Shown here: piece by piece, positions 20,717 through 36,561 of the stretch
How positions within the stretch are numbered: the stretch's first letter is position 1
How the letters are laid out: each line of letters begins with the position of its first letter
Assembly: GCF_017357005.1 (NCBI RefSeq)
Contig: NZ_CP071589.1
Location: 1,860,001 to 1,924,000 of the forward strand
Source of the DNA: Staphylococcus simiae
GTDB lineage: Bacteria > Bacillota > Bacilli > Staphylococcales > Staphylococcaceae
Length of the DNA: 64,000 nucleotides
Direction of reading: 5' to 3'
Made by a program: the position numbers and the translations under genes
Notes under the pieces: generated by a model
Seen by the model: only the letters and a program-made list of their open reading frames with translations
Database searches by the model: none
What the model was told of the DNA's origin: nothing

Positions 20717-21790
20717 CTATAATAGATTTAATACTTTTAATGCTTGAGCCATTCTATGATGAGCTGTGTCATAGCCTAGGATTTTTCTAGGATAATCATT
20801 CATAAATTGTTGCACTTGTTTTAAGCGACATTGACTCACGGTTGATAGATCAGTTCCTTTAGGTATAAATCGACGTAACATTTTATGTTGATTTTCACTG
20901 GTACCACGTTCAAATGATGAAAATGGATGTGCGAAATAAATATTGATGTCATGACCAAATTCTTCATATAATGATGCGAATTCTGAGCCATTATCTGCTG
21001 TGATTGATTTGAATATATGTGGTGTGAGCGACTTTAAATGCTTAAATATTGATGTTAATCCTTGTGAGACTGAATGAGCGCTTTTATCATTAATCAGCTT
21101 TAAGATTTCAAAACGTGTAGCACGTTCAACGAGTGTTAAGATGACAGGTTTAGATTTATCTTTGGTACTGATGACAGTATCGATTTCCCAATGTCCAAAG
21201 GTTTGACGAGATTGGACGTCCTGTGGACGCTGTTCAATACTTGGACCTAAAATACGACGATGTGTACGATGATAAGTTTGATTAGACATTCGACGTTTTA
21301 ACTTCTCTAAAAGATGGATATTTTTAGTCGCCATGATATTATCATTAATCCAAGCATATAAAGTTGTCACACATGGTATTAAATCTTTACGGAATACATT
21401 TTCACGATGAGCACATGCCACAACAGCTTCAGGTGACCAACGTTGTTGAATCATTAAGTCATCAGCCCAAGCTATAAAATGAGGATTTTTCCGCCATAAA
21501 GATTGTGCGCCACAACGTTGTCGATTCTTGTAGTAATTTTGTTGTGCGAGTGATGGAATATATTGGAATTGTTCATATTCATAAACTTTATCTTGATATT
21601 TTTGGCGTGAAATTTGACGTGTAGTACCGCGTTTTATTTCATTATGGATAGTTTGAGGCGCACGTCCTAATTCACGTGCAATAGCACGATTAGAAAAGCC
21701 TAAATCTTTAAGGGTTTCGATACGAATGCGTTCTTCATAAGTTAGGTGTGTTCCTTTATGTTTTATCGTGTTAAAATGATTTTGCGTCAT
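20717..21790 (-). CDS. IS30-family transposase
   Basis: 357 residues. An N-terminal helix-turn-helix ('LTYEERIRIETLKDLGFSNRAIARELGRAPQTIHNEIKRG') is typical of IS30. The DDE catalytic core shows 'FGHWEIDTVI' (first Asp), 'ITADNGSEFASL' (second Asp) and 'ERGTSENQHKMLRRFIPKG' (Glu). The frame is intact, so the element could be active. GC content is a little higher than in the neighbouring genes. Confidence 0.95.
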   Translation of the reverse strand: MTQNHFNTIKHKGTHLTYEERIRIETLKDLGFSNRAIARELGRAPQTIHNEIKRGTTRQISRQKYQDKVYEYEQFQYIPSLAQQNYYKNRQRCGAQSLWRKNPHFIAWADDLMIQQRWSPEAVVACAHRENVFRKDLIPCVTTLYAWINDNIMATKNIHLLEKLKRRMSNQTYHRTHRRILGPSIEQRPQDVQSRQTFGHWEIDTVISTKDKSKPVILTLVERATRFEILKLINDKSAHSVSQGLTSIFKHLKSLTPHIFKSITADNGSEFASLYEEFGHDINIYFAHPFSSFERGTSENQHKMLRRFIPKGTDLSTVSQCRLKQVQQFMNDYPRKILGYDTAHHRMAQALKVLNLL

Positions 21791-22010
21791 GTGAATTCAT
21801 CCTTTATTGAAGAGTGTGAGAGCCTCAATAATAACATGAAATTCACGTGACGTTTTTTATTTATAGGTGGCTAAGTTGATTATAAAATCCACCATTTTTT
21901 TATTTTGTTAAGATTAAACAAGTTTATATAACTAAATTTAAAATATGGTAGTAACTCTTTCGTTTTTGTATACAAAAACACCTTTTTTATTTTCACATAT
22001 ATAAAATGGA

Positions 22011-22835
22011 TTACAATTCTATAACGTGTGGCTTAATTTTGGGATCATGATTAGCAATTGCTTTGATACAATTTTCACTATTTGCCATTTGTTTTATCCA
22101 CTCCAATGAATCTTGAGCATCTTTTTTATTTATCAGCACACCTGGTAGTATATTCTCTTCCCATGATTTAGATGCATAACCTGAATCAGAAGCTAATAAT
22201 ACAAAACGATTACTATTTTTATTTTTTATTATTGTAGCTGCTAATCCTTTACTATGCCCTGGAACCCAAACCATTATTATGGTACCGTCTCCAAATAGAT
22301 CAAATGATTTATTTTTTGGACCAATGCCTGTATTTTCAAATTTAAATGTGTTTAGATTTATATCTTTCCATTCATGTGGTAAATAATGTATCTTATCTTT
22401 TAATATTGCTTGATATTCTTCTTCACTGAGCAATATATTTTGTGCATCATTAACTAATCTTAAGCCATCAGCATGATCACAATGCATATGACTCATTAAA
22501 ACAAAATCTATGTCACTTGATTGGTAACCTAATTTCAATAATTGCTCATTTACAGCTTGATTTTCAGGTAATTCCGCTTTATTTATTGGATATTGGAATG
22601 ATAAATTTCTCAACTGATGTTTTCTGTTATCTGTATGCCATCCTGTATCAATTAATATTAATCCTTTTGGATGTTCAATTAAATAAACTGAAACAGGTAT
22701 TTTAATTTGATGTTTTTTTGATCTAAATAATCCCGTCCAAGCTAATGGAGGATTATTTTTATAATTAAACGGTAAAGCTTCATCTACTATTACTTTACCT
22801 GTATGCAAAATGTGTACTTTAATATCTTTAGTCAT
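22011..22835 (-). CDS. Metallo-beta-lactamase-fold hydrolase (lactonase-like)
   Basis: 274 residues. The zinc motif HxHxDH is 'MSHMHCDHADG'; further ligands are probably the His in 'VPGHSKG' and the Asp in 'LLASDSGYA'. The closest subgroup by pattern is the N-acyl-homoserine-lactonase-like MBL hydrolases (AiiA/AttM type), but many unrelated hydrolases share it, so the substrate is unknown. It overlaps the upstream MarR gene by 8 bases, suggesting the regulator controls it. No secretion signal. Confidence 0.85.
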   Translation of the reverse strand: MTKDIKVHILHTGKVIVDEALPFNYKNNPPLAWTGLFRSKKHQIKIPVSVYLIEHPKGLILIDTGWHTDNRKHQLRNLSFQYPINKAELPENQAVNEQLLKLGYQSSDIDFVLMSHMHCDHADGLRLVNDAQNILLSEEEYQAILKDKIHYLPHEWKDINLNTFKFENTGIGPKNKSFDLFGDGTIIMVWVPGHSKGLAATIIKNKNSNRFVLLASDSGYASKSWEENILPGVLINKKDAQDSLEWIKQMANSENCIKAIANHDPKIKPHVIEL

Positions 22836-23271
22836 TTATTTCATCTCCTGGTTTTAATATCGACTGTATGTCATTCATCTTATTAATTATGATGTCTAAA
22901 TTTTCTTTATTTAAATTAAGTTTCTTTTCTAAACCTTTATATAATAATTCTTGTCTATGTTGATAAAATTTATGACCTTGATTAGTCAAAGCAATTAATT
23001 TTTCTCTTTTATCTTGTGACTTTATTTTTTTGACGTATCCTTTCTCTTCCATCTTTTTTATTCGTTTGGTTACAGCTGTTTTATGCACACCTTGTCTAAA
23101 AGCTATTTCTTTAAGTGACATATTTTTATTTTCCAATAACAATTTAAATACACCCAATTGTTCTCTAGAAATATCAATGGCTTGTTCTTCTATAACTTCA
23201 TTAATTTTCTTACTAAGTTCAATAAATTGAAGATGCAATTTATTATATTTTTCAAGTGTTACTTTTTCCAT
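22828..23271 (-). CDS. MarR-family transcriptional regulator
   Basis: 147 residues with a winged helix: 'LENKNMSLKEIAFRQGVHKTAVTKRIKKMEEKGYVKKIKSQDKREKLIALTNQGHKFY' contains the recognition helix and the DxR wing ('DKRE'). It probably represses itself and the overlapping hydrolase gene, released by an aromatic or oxidised ligand as in related regulators; this is inference. A near-perfect inverted repeat 37 bases upstream is the likely operator. It has AGGTAGAG upstream of the ATG. Confidence 0.9.
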   Translation of the reverse strand: MEKVTLEKYNKLHLQFIELSKKINEVIEEQAIDISREQLGVFKLLLENKNMSLKEIAFRQGVHKTAVTKRIKKMEEKGYVKKIKSQDKREKLIALTNQGHKFYQHRQELLYKGLEKKLNLNKENLDIIINKMNDIQSILKPGDEIND

Positions 23272-23307
23272 ATAAACTCTACCTTTTAAGTTTTTATGTC
23301 ACTTATT

Positions 23308-23323
23308 GTATACCCGGGTAAAC
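23308..23323 (-). promoter_or_regulatory. Candidate operator of the MarR/hydrolase pair
   Basis: GTATACCCGGGTAAAC contains the perfect palindrome TACCCGGGTA, extended by GT / AC at both ends with one mismatched pair. A GC-rich palindrome stands out sharply in this AT-rich spacer, 37 bases before the marR-type ATG. Confidence 0.55.
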
Positions 23324-23360
23324 TATTTTGCAAATATTTTTCATGTTTTAAATATTGAAA

Positions 23361-23406
23361 AACACTTTCGTCTCAATTCAAGATACTTGAATAGTACGAA
23401 AGTGTT
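23361..23406 (-). terminator. Terminator of camS operon
   Basis: AACACTTTCGT / ACGAAAGTGTT outer stem with an inner ATTCAAG / CTTGAAT stem. The minus strand continues TTTTCAATATTT. It lies directly after the camS stop codon. Confidence 0.75.
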
Positions 23407-23411
23407 GAAAT

Positions 23412-24611
23412 TTAATTACTATAAATATGAACTTGTGGTTTTTTATCATTTTTAGTTTTACTAATCAATGCTCTTGGTTGATTACCGTCTTTAATTCTTA
23501 TTTCATAATTATCGATTTTATCAAAATATTTATCTGCTTGTTCGGTTACATATTGTGTAATACCAATTGTTTCAGCTTGACCATTATAATCGATTGGTAA
23601 ATCAATGGTTAATTGTTTAGGCTTTTTATCAACAAATTTTACTTTACCTACAGCTTGTGTGAAATTAGTAAAATATGATTGTAAATTATCGTTAAACTGT
23701 TTAAAGTTATTATTTAAATTTTCATCATAATCAGCTGCAGTAGAAGACGGTAATAATGTTGATGTCTCATTAATATTATGCCACTCATTTAGTTTAGTCT
23801 GACCTTTATCGGCAGTAGCTTGAGTGATGAATTCGCCTGGCGTAATAGCGTCTTCACTAGATTGCTTATAAATAGCAAAATGAATCGGGATATCTTTCAA
23901 GTCATCATTTTCACGTAATCTTGATAACATTTCACTTGCCATTTCTTTACCTTGTTGTTTGATTTCACTGTCATCTAATTTTTTACTATAAGTTGGGCCG
24001 TCTTTATCTTTATGATAATAATAGACACTATTCATAGCTAAACCAATCGTCATACCTTTTATATTCTTACCTTTTGTATCACGACTGCTATAAAAATCTT
24101 GTTCTAAAATATTAGATAAGTAAGCAGGTGAGTTATTAGCAATTTTTTCAGGATCTGTTTCACCTTCATGTGATGGGTTTAGACCTAAATTTTCATTTGC
24201 TTTTTTCTCCTTCTTATCCTTACTAGACATTTTATCAATCTCACTCTTAGTATATTTAGGTTCTAAGTATGCATTGATTGTTTTTTTATCTAAGAACTGT
24301 CCATCCTGATATAAATAGTTATCAGTTGGAAAAACTTCCTTACTTAAATCTAATAAGCCATCTTCAAAGTCACCACCGTTATAACTATTAGCCATATTAT
24401 CCTGTAATAGACCTCGAGCCTGGCTTTCTTTAAAAGGTAATAATGTACGATAGTTATCTCCTTGTACATTTTTATCTGTAGCAATTTGTTTTGTCTGATT
24501 TGAATTACTATTATTTTTACTATTATCTTTTTCAGAATGGTCATCCTTACCATTACCACAAGCTGATAATATAAAGATCGCTGACATTAATAATATCAAT
24601 GTACGCTTCAT
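23412..24611 (-). CDS. camS: CamS-type lipoprotein (sex pheromone cAM373 precursor)
   Basis: 399 residues from the ATG at 24611. The N-terminus is a lipoprotein signal: 'MKRTLILLMSAIFILSACGNGKDD', lipobox LSAC, so Cys is lipidated and the protein sits on the outer face of the membrane. In S. aureus the signal peptide is processed to the heptapeptide AIFILAA, a mimic of the enterococcal pheromone cAM373. Here the corresponding seven residues read AIFILSA. The mature part is the CamS domain of unknown function. It follows ligA by 12 bases and belongs to the pcrB-pcrA-ligA-camS operon. Confidence 0.93.
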   Translation of the reverse strand: MKRTLILLMSAIFILSACGNGKDDHSEKDNSKNNSNSNQTKQIATDKNVQGDNYRTLLPFKESQARGLLQDNMANSYNGGDFEDGLLDLSKEVFPTDNYLYQDGQFLDKKTINAYLEPKYTKSEIDKMSSKDKKEKKANENLGLNPSHEGETDPEKIANNSPAYLSNILEQDFYSSRDTKGKNIKGMTIGLAMNSVYYYHKDKDGPTYSKKLDDSEIKQQGKEMASEMLSRLRENDDLKDIPIHFAIYKQSSEDAITPGEFITQATADKGQTKLNEWHNINETSTLLPSSTAADYDENLNNNFKQFNDNLQSYFTNFTQAVGKVKFVDKKPKQLTIDLPIDYNGQAETIGITQYVTEQADKYFDKIDNYEIRIKDGNQPRALISKTKNDKKPQVHIYSN

Positions 24612-24623
24612 CAACATACCCCT

Positions 24624-28818
<4,195 letters not shown>

Positions 28819-28822
<4 letters not shown>

Positions 28823-29511
28823 TTACTAGACTCCTTTATTTTCACTGTTTTTAAAGCTTTTTTGATATCTGTATAAATAATATTACCTACTACTATAGTG
28901 TCTGCAATTTGTGCCATTTCTTCTGCTTGTTGTAACGTTGAAATGCCTCCACCATAAAATAGTTGTGTTGTTGATAATTGGTTTGCTACAGCTCTAACTC
29001 GTTCAGTATCACCGTAACTTCCACTATATTCTAAATACATTATTGGCATACGATATAATTCGTTCACCATCTGTGCATATGCTTCTAAATCTTCAATTGA
29101 TAAAGCTGTCGTTGCTTTAGTTAGTTGTGCTACTTTACTATCTGGATTTAAGACAACATAGCCTTCAAACATAACTTCTTCGAAATCTATACTATGACCA
29201 TATTCCTTCAAAGCTTGATGTAATAAGCCATTATGATATGTAACGTCTGTACTATTTAATACAGATGGTACAAAGTAAAAGTCAAAACCTGGCATGACAC
29301 TTTCTAAATTAGAAATCTCTAGTACAAGTGGTAAGGGATACCTTCTTACTCTACTCATTAAATGGATGACATTATCTTCAGTTACATCATCAGTACCACC
29401 GATCATGATTGCATCTGTTTGTGACATACAAATTGCATCTAGATCATCATCTGAAATCCATTTTGCTGGGTCTAATTTAAAAACATGGCGCCACTTACTG
29501 ATGTCATACAT
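28819..29511 (-). CDS. pcrB: Heptaprenylglyceryl phosphate synthase PcrB
   Basis: 230 residues, a TIM-barrel prenyltransferase of the GGGP-synthase family. Landmarks are '[11 protein letters not shown]', 'LEYSGSYGD' and '[29 protein letters not shown]', the phosphate-binding end of the barrel. In Firmicutes it joins heptaprenyl diphosphate to glycerol-1-phosphate. First gene of the pcrB-pcrA-ligA-camS operon, with AGGAG before the ATG. Confidence 0.95.
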
Positions 29512-29853
29512 TGTCCGAAACTCCTTTATTTAACATATCTTTGATTATAGCATTTTTAATTGTACAGTTCTAAAGAGTTAACATGATTTTTAGGTCATTT
29601 ATTTTAAAATTTTAGAACCAAAAATGAATAAACCTGAGACCATTTTCGTCTCAGGTTTATTGCAATATTTTAAATTGAGAGTGGGATAGAAATGAATTTT
29701 CTAAAACATTATATCAACATCGCTTCTCAGCAAAACTTTCTAACATTGTAAGACGTAAATTGATTAACATATTACAATCTAGTCAATTATTATCAAATAT
29801 ATGAAATTAAGTATATCATGCGTTTTATTTGAGCCTCAAGTTATCATTACTAA
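29512..29853. other. Spacer between pcrB and yerC-type gene
   Basis: 342 bases with no gene. It holds a strong hairpin (29627-29662), a fragment of the family 1 repeat (GAGAGTGGGATAGAAATGAA, about 29675-29700) and otherwise AT-rich DNA that should include the pcrB promoter. Confidence 0.6.
29627..29662 (-). terminator. Terminator hairpin before pcrB
   Basis: AATAAACCTGAGAC / GTCTCAGGTTTATT perfect 14-base stem, 7-base loop; on the minus strand followed by CATTTTTGG. It probably ends transcripts from the yerC-type gene. Confidence 0.7.
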
Positions 29854-30156
29854 CTACTCTTTTGTGTCTATGTTTAATCTATCTAAAATCATGGTATACG
29901 CATCGTTACCCCATTGAAGTGAGCGTTTAACTCTTGAAATCGTCGCAGTAGATGCACCTGATTCTTGTTCAATTGTTGCATACGTATAACCTTGCTTAAT
30001 CATTTTAGCAACCTGTAATCTTTGTGACAGTGATTGTAATTCATTAACAGTACACAAATCATCGAAAAATTGATAGCATTCTTCTCTATTTTCTAACGTC
30101 AAGATCGCATCAAATAATTCATCTAATGCTTGACCACGTAATTTTTCAATTTGCAT
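29854..30156 (-). CDS. YerC/YecD-family TrpR-like regulator
   Basis: 100 residues. The Trp-repressor-like helix-turn-helix is 'ELQSLSQRLQVAKMIKQGYTYATIEQESGASTATISRVKRSLQWG', the hallmark of the YerC/YecD family. The name comes from B. subtilis, where it neighbours pcrB in the same order. The ligand and targets are not known to me. A GGGG-type ribosome site precedes the ATG. Confidence 0.88.
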   Translation of the reverse strand: MQIEKLRGQALDELFDAILTLENREECYQFFDDLCTVNELQSLSQRLQVAKMIKQGYTYATIEQESGASTATISRVKRSLQWGNDAYTMILDRLNIDTKE

Positions 30157-30268
30157 ATCAAAACAACCCCTACTTTATTTAGTCTTTATGCCATTTTAAC
30201 GTACTAATTCGTTAAAGTGTAGTAATTCGAAGTTATTTCATCAATAAATTACGTCTACTTTAATTATA

Positions 30269-31941
<1,673 letters not shown>

Positions 31942-32118
31942 TTATGTTGTTATTTTTTTACCTATGAAAATAATTTCTTGTTGTAATACTTCAATTGAAC
32001 CATCTTTATTTTCTTGATAAATAGGTTTTTCAATTCGACGAACTGGCATATAACCAGCCTCTTTCATGCGTTGTAAACAGTCAGTAATCGTTTCTTCAGC
32101 TTCAACTTTAAACTTCAT
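31942..32118 (-). CDS. NETI-motif small protein
   Basis: 58 residues from the ATG at 32118. The longer reading to 32217 is rejected because it runs through the end of the upstream gene. The N-terminal '[25 protein letters not shown]' and C-terminal '[11 protein letters not shown]' match a small conserved Firmicute protein called NETI-motif protein, of unknown function. It overlaps UPF0316 by 11 bases and has only a weak site of its own, so it is probably translated by coupling. Confidence 0.85.
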   Translation of the reverse strand: MKFKVEAEETITDCLQRMKEAGYMPVRRIEKPIYQENKDGSIEVLQQEIIFIGKKITT

Positions 32119-32701
32119 GCTCAACAACACTTTCAAGTAGTTCTGGCTCATAATCTTTAAGTTTACGACGACGAATACCTTTAGTCCAGAATCCACCATG
32201 AATATTTCGTGGTTCATAAGCTATAATAAACGCTTTAGGATCTAAATTTTTCACCGTATCCATTAATTTACGTTCATATTTTCTTGGAGTTAAAATTTGC
32301 ATCACCATACGGCTACCATCTCTACCGAATGCTGCATAGTGGGTTACACCATATCCTAAATTTCTCAACTCATTTGGTAAATCTAATTCATATTCAGCTG
32401 ATGTTACGTTAACAACTGTATAGCCAAGGGCCAATTTTTCTTCTATTTTCATCCCTACAATAATTCCTATCGAGAAACCGAAAGCGTAGGCAATAATATT
32501 TTGTATATGGCCAAGATTAGACATAACTAAACCTAATCCTACTACATATACAAGTACTTCTAAAAAGCTCACTGATGCTGCCATGTAACGATAACCTTTA
32601 AGTGTTAATATCGTGCGCATTGTTAGAAATGTAACATAGCACACATTAATAATAAAAATAGTGATGACCATTAACCATGGATTTCCAACTATTACCGACA
32701 T
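32108..32701 (-). CDS. UPF0316 (DUF2179) membrane protein
   Basis: 197 residues from the ATG at 32701, which has GAGGAG upstream. Three N-terminal transmembrane helices ('[18 protein letters not shown]', a second near residue 40, a third near residue 65) precede a soluble DUF2179 domain ('[37 protein letters not shown]'). Function unknown; related domains occur in YitT-type proteins. Co-transcribed with the NETI protein. Confidence 0.9.
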   Translation of the reverse strand: MSVIVGNPWLMVITIFIINVCYVTFLTMRTILTLKGYRYMAASVSFLEVLVYVVGLGLVMSNLGHIQNIIAYAFGFSIGIIVGMKIEEKLALGYTVVNVTSAEYELDLPNELRNLGYGVTHYAAFGRDGSRMVMQILTPRKYERKLMDTVKNLDPKAFIIAYEPRNIHGGFWTKGIRRRKLKDYEPELLESVVEHEV

Positions 32702-32729
32702 ATGACTCCTCACTTTCTTGTTTGACACA

Positions 32730-32893
32730 TTTCCCTGGACAAAAATATTTCACATTTCAATCCAAGCATTTGGCAGTAACTGTCTGGTTTGTAAAAAGTT
32801 GATAAATCAACATTTTACAAACCTAGTCAGTCTTGACAGGGGGATTATGGTATAAATTTTATAGAAATTTATGTCTGTCCCACTCCCACTTTC
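32730..32893 (+). repeat. Two-stem intergenic repeat, family 1, copy 3
   Basis: One of the best-preserved copies. TTTGGCAGTAACTGTCTGG is followed by GTTTGTAAAAAGTTGAT / ATCAACATTTTACAAAC (a 17-base near-perfect stem), TAGTCAGTCTTGACAGG, and ATAAATTT / AAATTTAT before GTCTGTCCCACTCCCA. It fills most of the spacer between nadE and UPF0316. Confidence 0.8.
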
Positions 32894-32992
32894 AAATTAT
32901 ACATATTAATATAATATAGTACGATTATGGTCAGAAATAAATAGTGAATTTAACTTAAACAATATTTTTTCTTAATAATTGAATGAAGCTTT

Positions 32993-33826
32993 TTATTTTT
33001 TGCTATTACTTTTAGGCCATGTATAACGTGTATAGGCTAGTTCTCTCTTATGAGCATTGCGAACATAATGTCCTTCGATGATTTTACGCGCTTCTTCCGG
33101 CACTTCTTTACCTTCTAAATAATCATCAATATGGTCATATGTTACACCTAGCGCATCTTCATCAGGAAGTTGAGGCTTATCATCTTCTAAATCTGCTGTT
33201 GGTATTTTTTCATATAAATGCTTTGGCGCGTTTAAATAGGCTAATAATTGACGACCTTGTCTTTTATTCAAACCAAATATTGGAGCTATGTCAGCTGCAC
33301 CATCACCATATTTTGTATAAAAACCTGTTATATTTTCTGCAGAATGATCCGTACCAACCACTATTCCCTGTCTATTAGAGGCAATTGAAAATTGTACTTT
33401 CATACGTTCACGAGCCTTTTCATTTCCTTTTTGAAAATCAGTTAAATGAATGCCAGCCTCTTGTAATGATTGAACGCTTTGATCTACTGCTGGCTTAATA
33501 TTCACAGTCACAATTTCATCTGGTTCAATAAATGATAGTGCATCTTCAACTTCAGCAGCATCTTTTTGTACACCATATGGTAATTTAACAGCAATAAATG
33601 TACAATCTCTACCTTCTTGTCTTAATTCGTTAACCGCTAATTGTACTAATTTACCTGTAAGTGTTGAATCTTGCCCACCTGATATACCAAGTACTAACGA
33701 TTTGATAAATGAATGTGATTGCACATAACTTTTAATAAAGTGTTTAATTTCTGCAATTTCATCGGCACTATTTAAATGTTGTTTAACTTTCATTTCTTCA
33801 ACAACAATATCTTGTAATTTAGTCAT
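32993..33826 (-). CDS. nadE: NH3-dependent NAD synthetase
   Basis: 277 residues from the ATG at 33826. The PP-loop is '[15 protein letters not shown]'. '[36 protein letters not shown]' is the NadE signature. There is no glutaminase domain, so it uses ammonia. It amidates deamido-NAD, the last step of NAD synthesis. Its start overlaps the pncB stop by 8 bases, so the two salvage steps are made together. Confidence 0.97.
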   Translation of the reverse strand: MTKLQDIVVEEMKVKQHLNSADEIAEIKHFIKSYVQSHSFIKSLVLGISGGQDSTLTGKLVQLAVNELRQEGRDCTFIAVKLPYGVQKDAAEVEDALSFIEPDEIVTVNIKPAVDQSVQSLQEAGIHLTDFQKGNEKARERMKVQFSIASNRQGIVVGTDHSAENITGFYTKYGDGAADIAPIFGLNKRQGRQLLAYLNAPKHLYEKIPTADLEDDKPQLPDEDALGVTYDHIDDYLEGKEVPEEARKIIEGHYVRNAHKRELAYTRYTWPKSNSKK

Positions 33827-35288
33827 TATCTTCTTCCATCTCCTTAACATGTTCAGCAACTTCAAATATACGTTTATGTTTATTATCCCAACACTCTGTA
33901 CTTAAATCTACTGGATATTCTTGTGGATTTAAAAAACGTTTATTCTCTTCCCAAATAAATTGTAAACTACGTGCTAAATAATCACGAGATTCAGCTTCTG
34001 TAGGCATATCATAAACTAACTTACCATTGTCATAAATCGTATGATGTAAATCTATAGCATCAAAAGATTTAATAAATTTCATTTTATATGTGTGTACTGG
34101 GTGGAACATTTTCAACGGATTTTGTTGATGAGGATCTTCATGATCTAAAGTAATATAATCGCCTTCTGCTTTGCCCGTTTTTTTATTAATGATACGATAA
34201 ACGTTTTTCTTACCTGGTGTTGTGACCTTTTCAGCATTATTAGATAATTTAATACGATCACTATAGTTACCGTTGTCATCTTCTATAGCAACTAATTTAT
34301 ATACTGCTCCTAATGCTGGTTGATCATATCCAGTAATCAATTTAGTGCCGACACCCCAGGAATCAACTTTAGCACCTTGTGCTTTTAAACTTGTTATTGT
34401 TTCCTCATCTAAATCATTAGAGGCAATAATTTTAGCATCAGGAAAGCCTGCTTCATCTAGCATACGTCTTGCTTCTTTAGATAAATATGCTATATCTCCA
34501 GAATCTAATCTAATCCCTGCAAAATGAATCTTATCACCTAATTCTTTGGCTACTTTAATTGCAGTAGGAACGCCAGACTTCAATGTATGAAATGTATCTA
34601 CTAAAAAGACGCAATTTTTATGACGCTCTGCATACTTTTTAAAAGCTATATATTCATTGCCATAAGTTTGAACTAATGCATGTGCATGTGTTCCAGAAAC
34701 TGGAATGCCGAATAATTTACCTGCTCTAACGTTACTTGTAGAATCGAAACCTCCGATATATGCAGCTCTTGCACCCCATAATGCAGCATCAATTTCTTGA
34801 GCACGACGTGTACCAAATTCCATTAGATCATCACCAGAAGCAATTTGTCGTATTCTACTTGCTTTTGTCGTAATTAACGTATGGAAATTAACGATATTTA
34901 ATAAGATTGTTTCGATTAATTGCGCTTGTATTAATGGTGCTTCTACACGAAGCAATGGTTCATTACCGAAACATAGTTCACCCTCTTGCATTGACCTAAT
35001 GCTACCAGTGAATTTTAGTGTTTTTAAATAATTTAAAAAGTCATCTTGATAACCTATTGATTGTAAATATTCAATATCTGAAGATGAAAAGCCAAAATGT
35101 TCTATAAAATCGATAACCCTTTTCAAACCATTAAATACTGCATAACCACTATTAAAAGGCATTTTTCTAAAATATAAGTCAAAAACCGCCATTTTCTCAT
35201 GTATATTATCATTCCAATAGCTTTCAGCCATATTTATTTGATATAAGTCATTTTGTAGCATTAAGCTATCGTCATTTAATTGGTACAC
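33819..35288 (-). CDS. pncB: Nicotinate phosphoribosyltransferase
   Basis: 489 residues. Conserved parts include '[32 protein letters not shown]', '[10 protein letters not shown]' (with the phosphorylated His) and '[17 protein letters not shown]'. It converts nicotinate and PRPP to nicotinate mononucleotide, feeding NadE. Together with the nicotinamidase at 41.3 kb, the window encodes three steps of nicotinamide salvage. First gene of the pncB-nadE operon. Confidence 0.96.
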   Translation of the reverse strand: MYQLNDDSLMLQNDLYQINMAESYWNDNIHEKMAVFDLYFRKMPFNSGYAVFNGLKRVIDFIEHFGFSSSDIEYLQSIGYQDDFLNYLKTLKFTGSIRSMQEGELCFGNEPLLRVEAPLIQAQLIETILLNIVNFHTLITTKASRIRQIASGDDLMEFGTRRAQEIDAALWGARAAYIGGFDSTSNVRAGKLFGIPVSGTHAHALVQTYGNEYIAFKKYAERHKNCVFLVDTFHTLKSGVPTAIKVAKELGDKIHFAGIRLDSGDIAYLSKEARRMLDEAGFPDAKIIASNDLDEETITSLKAQGAKVDSWGVGTKLITGYDQPALGAVYKLVAIEDDNGNYSDRIKLSNNAEKVTTPGKKNVYRIINKKTGKAEGDYITLDHEDPHQQNPLKMFHPVHTYKMKFIKSFDAIDLHHTIYDNGKLVYDMPTEAESRDYLARSLQFIWEENKRFLNPQEYPVDLSTECWDNKHKRIFEVAEHVKEMEEDND

Positions 35289-35466
35289 TCGTATCTCTCC
35301 AATCGACCTTTTATTTTCTTACATTTTATCATAATTAGATTTTTCTAGGTAATAGAGCACCTTTTTTTAATTTTCTTAAATGAGTCCTAACAATTTAATG
35401 ACATCTCCATATTATTTATATGTATTTTTATATTTTAGCTTATAATGCTTAATGAGGTGTTGCAAA

Positions 35467-36543
35467 ATGTTATTTGAAGAGGCACAAATATTTATTAGAA
35501 AAATGTATCATGAATATGACTATCATAACGACATAATTGAACAGCGTTTAACTGAAATTAACGATGAAATAAATCAAACTGGAACTTACACACACACTAC
35601 TGAAGAACTAACATATGGCGCAAAAGTGGCATGGCGACAGTCTAACCGCTGTATCGGTAGACTATTTTGGGATTCTCTCAATGTTGTAGATGCAAGAGAT
35701 ATTAAGACAGAGCCTGAATTTCTTGGTGCTATTACAAACCATATCAATAAGGCGACAAATGATGGCAAATTAAAACCTTACATTACTATTTTCGCACCAA
35801 CAAATGGTCCAAAAATATTTAATCATCAGCTTATTCGCTACGCTGGTTATGAACAAAGTGGTGACCCTTCTGAAAGAGATATTACACAGCTAGCTGAACA
35901 TTTAGGTTGGCAAGGGCAAGGTGGTCACTTCGACATTCTTCCACTGATTTATCAACTTCCCGGTGACAATATGAAATATTTTGAATATCCTGAAGGGTTA
36001 ATTAAAGAAGTTAATATTGAACATGAGCACTATCCAAAATTAGCTGAACTCGGATTAAAATGGTATGCTGTACCAATTATTTCAAATATGGATTTAAAAA
36101 TTGGTGGCATTACTTATCCAACTGCGCCATTTAACGGTTGGTATATGGTTACTGAAATCGGTGTACGTAATTTTATTGATGATTATAGATATAATTTATT
36201 AGAAAAAGTTGCACATGCTTTCGAATTTGATACACTTAAAAATAATTCATTTAATAAAGATCGTGCACTAGTTGAATTAAATTATGCAGTATATCATTCT
36301 TTTAAAAATCAAGGTGTCTCTATTGTCGATCACTTAACAGCTTCTAAACAGTTTGAATTATTCGAACGTAATGAAGAAAAATGTCAAAGACATGTGACAG
36401 GAAAATGGTCATGGTTAGCGCCGCCATTATCACCGACACTAACATCAAATTATCATCATGGTTATGATAACACTGTTAATGATCCTAATTTTTATTATAA
36501 AAAACAGGATATTGAAAACAACAAGTGCCCTTTTCATCAATAA
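35467..36543 (+). CDS. nos: Bacterial nitric oxide synthase, oxygenase domain
   Basis: 358 residues from the ATG at 35467 (GAGGTG at 8-base spacing). The heme-ligand Cys is in '[23 protein letters not shown]'. The substrate and pterin region is '[20 protein letters not shown]' and the end holds '[24 protein letters not shown]'. There is no reductase domain, as is normal for bacteria. It makes NO from arginine, protecting against oxidative stress and antibiotics. The N-terminal third differs considerably from the S. aureus protein I recall. It is 18 bases upstream of pheA. Confidence 0.97.
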   Translation: MLFEEAQIFIRKMYHEYDYHNDIIEQRLTEINDEINQTGTYTHTTEELTYGAKVAWRQSNRCIGRLFWDSLNVVDARDIKTEPEFLGAITNHINKATNDGKLKPYITIFAPTNGPKIFNHQLIRYAGYEQSGDPSERDITQLAEHLGWQGQGGHFDILPLIYQLPGDNMKYFEYPEGLIKEVNIEHEHYPKLAELGLKWYAVPIISNMDLKIGGITYPTAPFNGWYMVTEIGVRNFIDDYRYNLLEKVAHAFEFDTLKNNSFNKDRALVELNYAVYHSFKNQGVSIVDHLTASKQFELFERNEEKCQRHVTGKWSWLAPPLSPTLTSNYHHGYDNTVNDPNFYYKKQDIENNKCPFHQ

Positions 36544-36561
36544 GTTAGTGGGGTGTAACTG

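Larger units (their letters stand above)
20571..21882 (-). mobile_element. IS30-family insertion sequence
   Basis: About 1.3 kb around one transposase gene. Imperfect terminal inverted repeats flank it: TTAGCCACTTATA at 20581-20593 and, on the other strand, TTAGCCACCTATA at 21862-21874, one mismatch in 13. Exact outer ends and target duplication could not be fixed. It sits between putP and the MarR/hydrolase pair, genes I do not remember between putP and camS in S. aureus, so the spot may be an accessory insertion point. Confidence 0.8.

Noticed and set aside
32119..32217. Extended N-terminus for the NETI-motif protein
   Set aside because: It runs through the coding end of UPF0316, and conservation begins only at the ATG at 32118.
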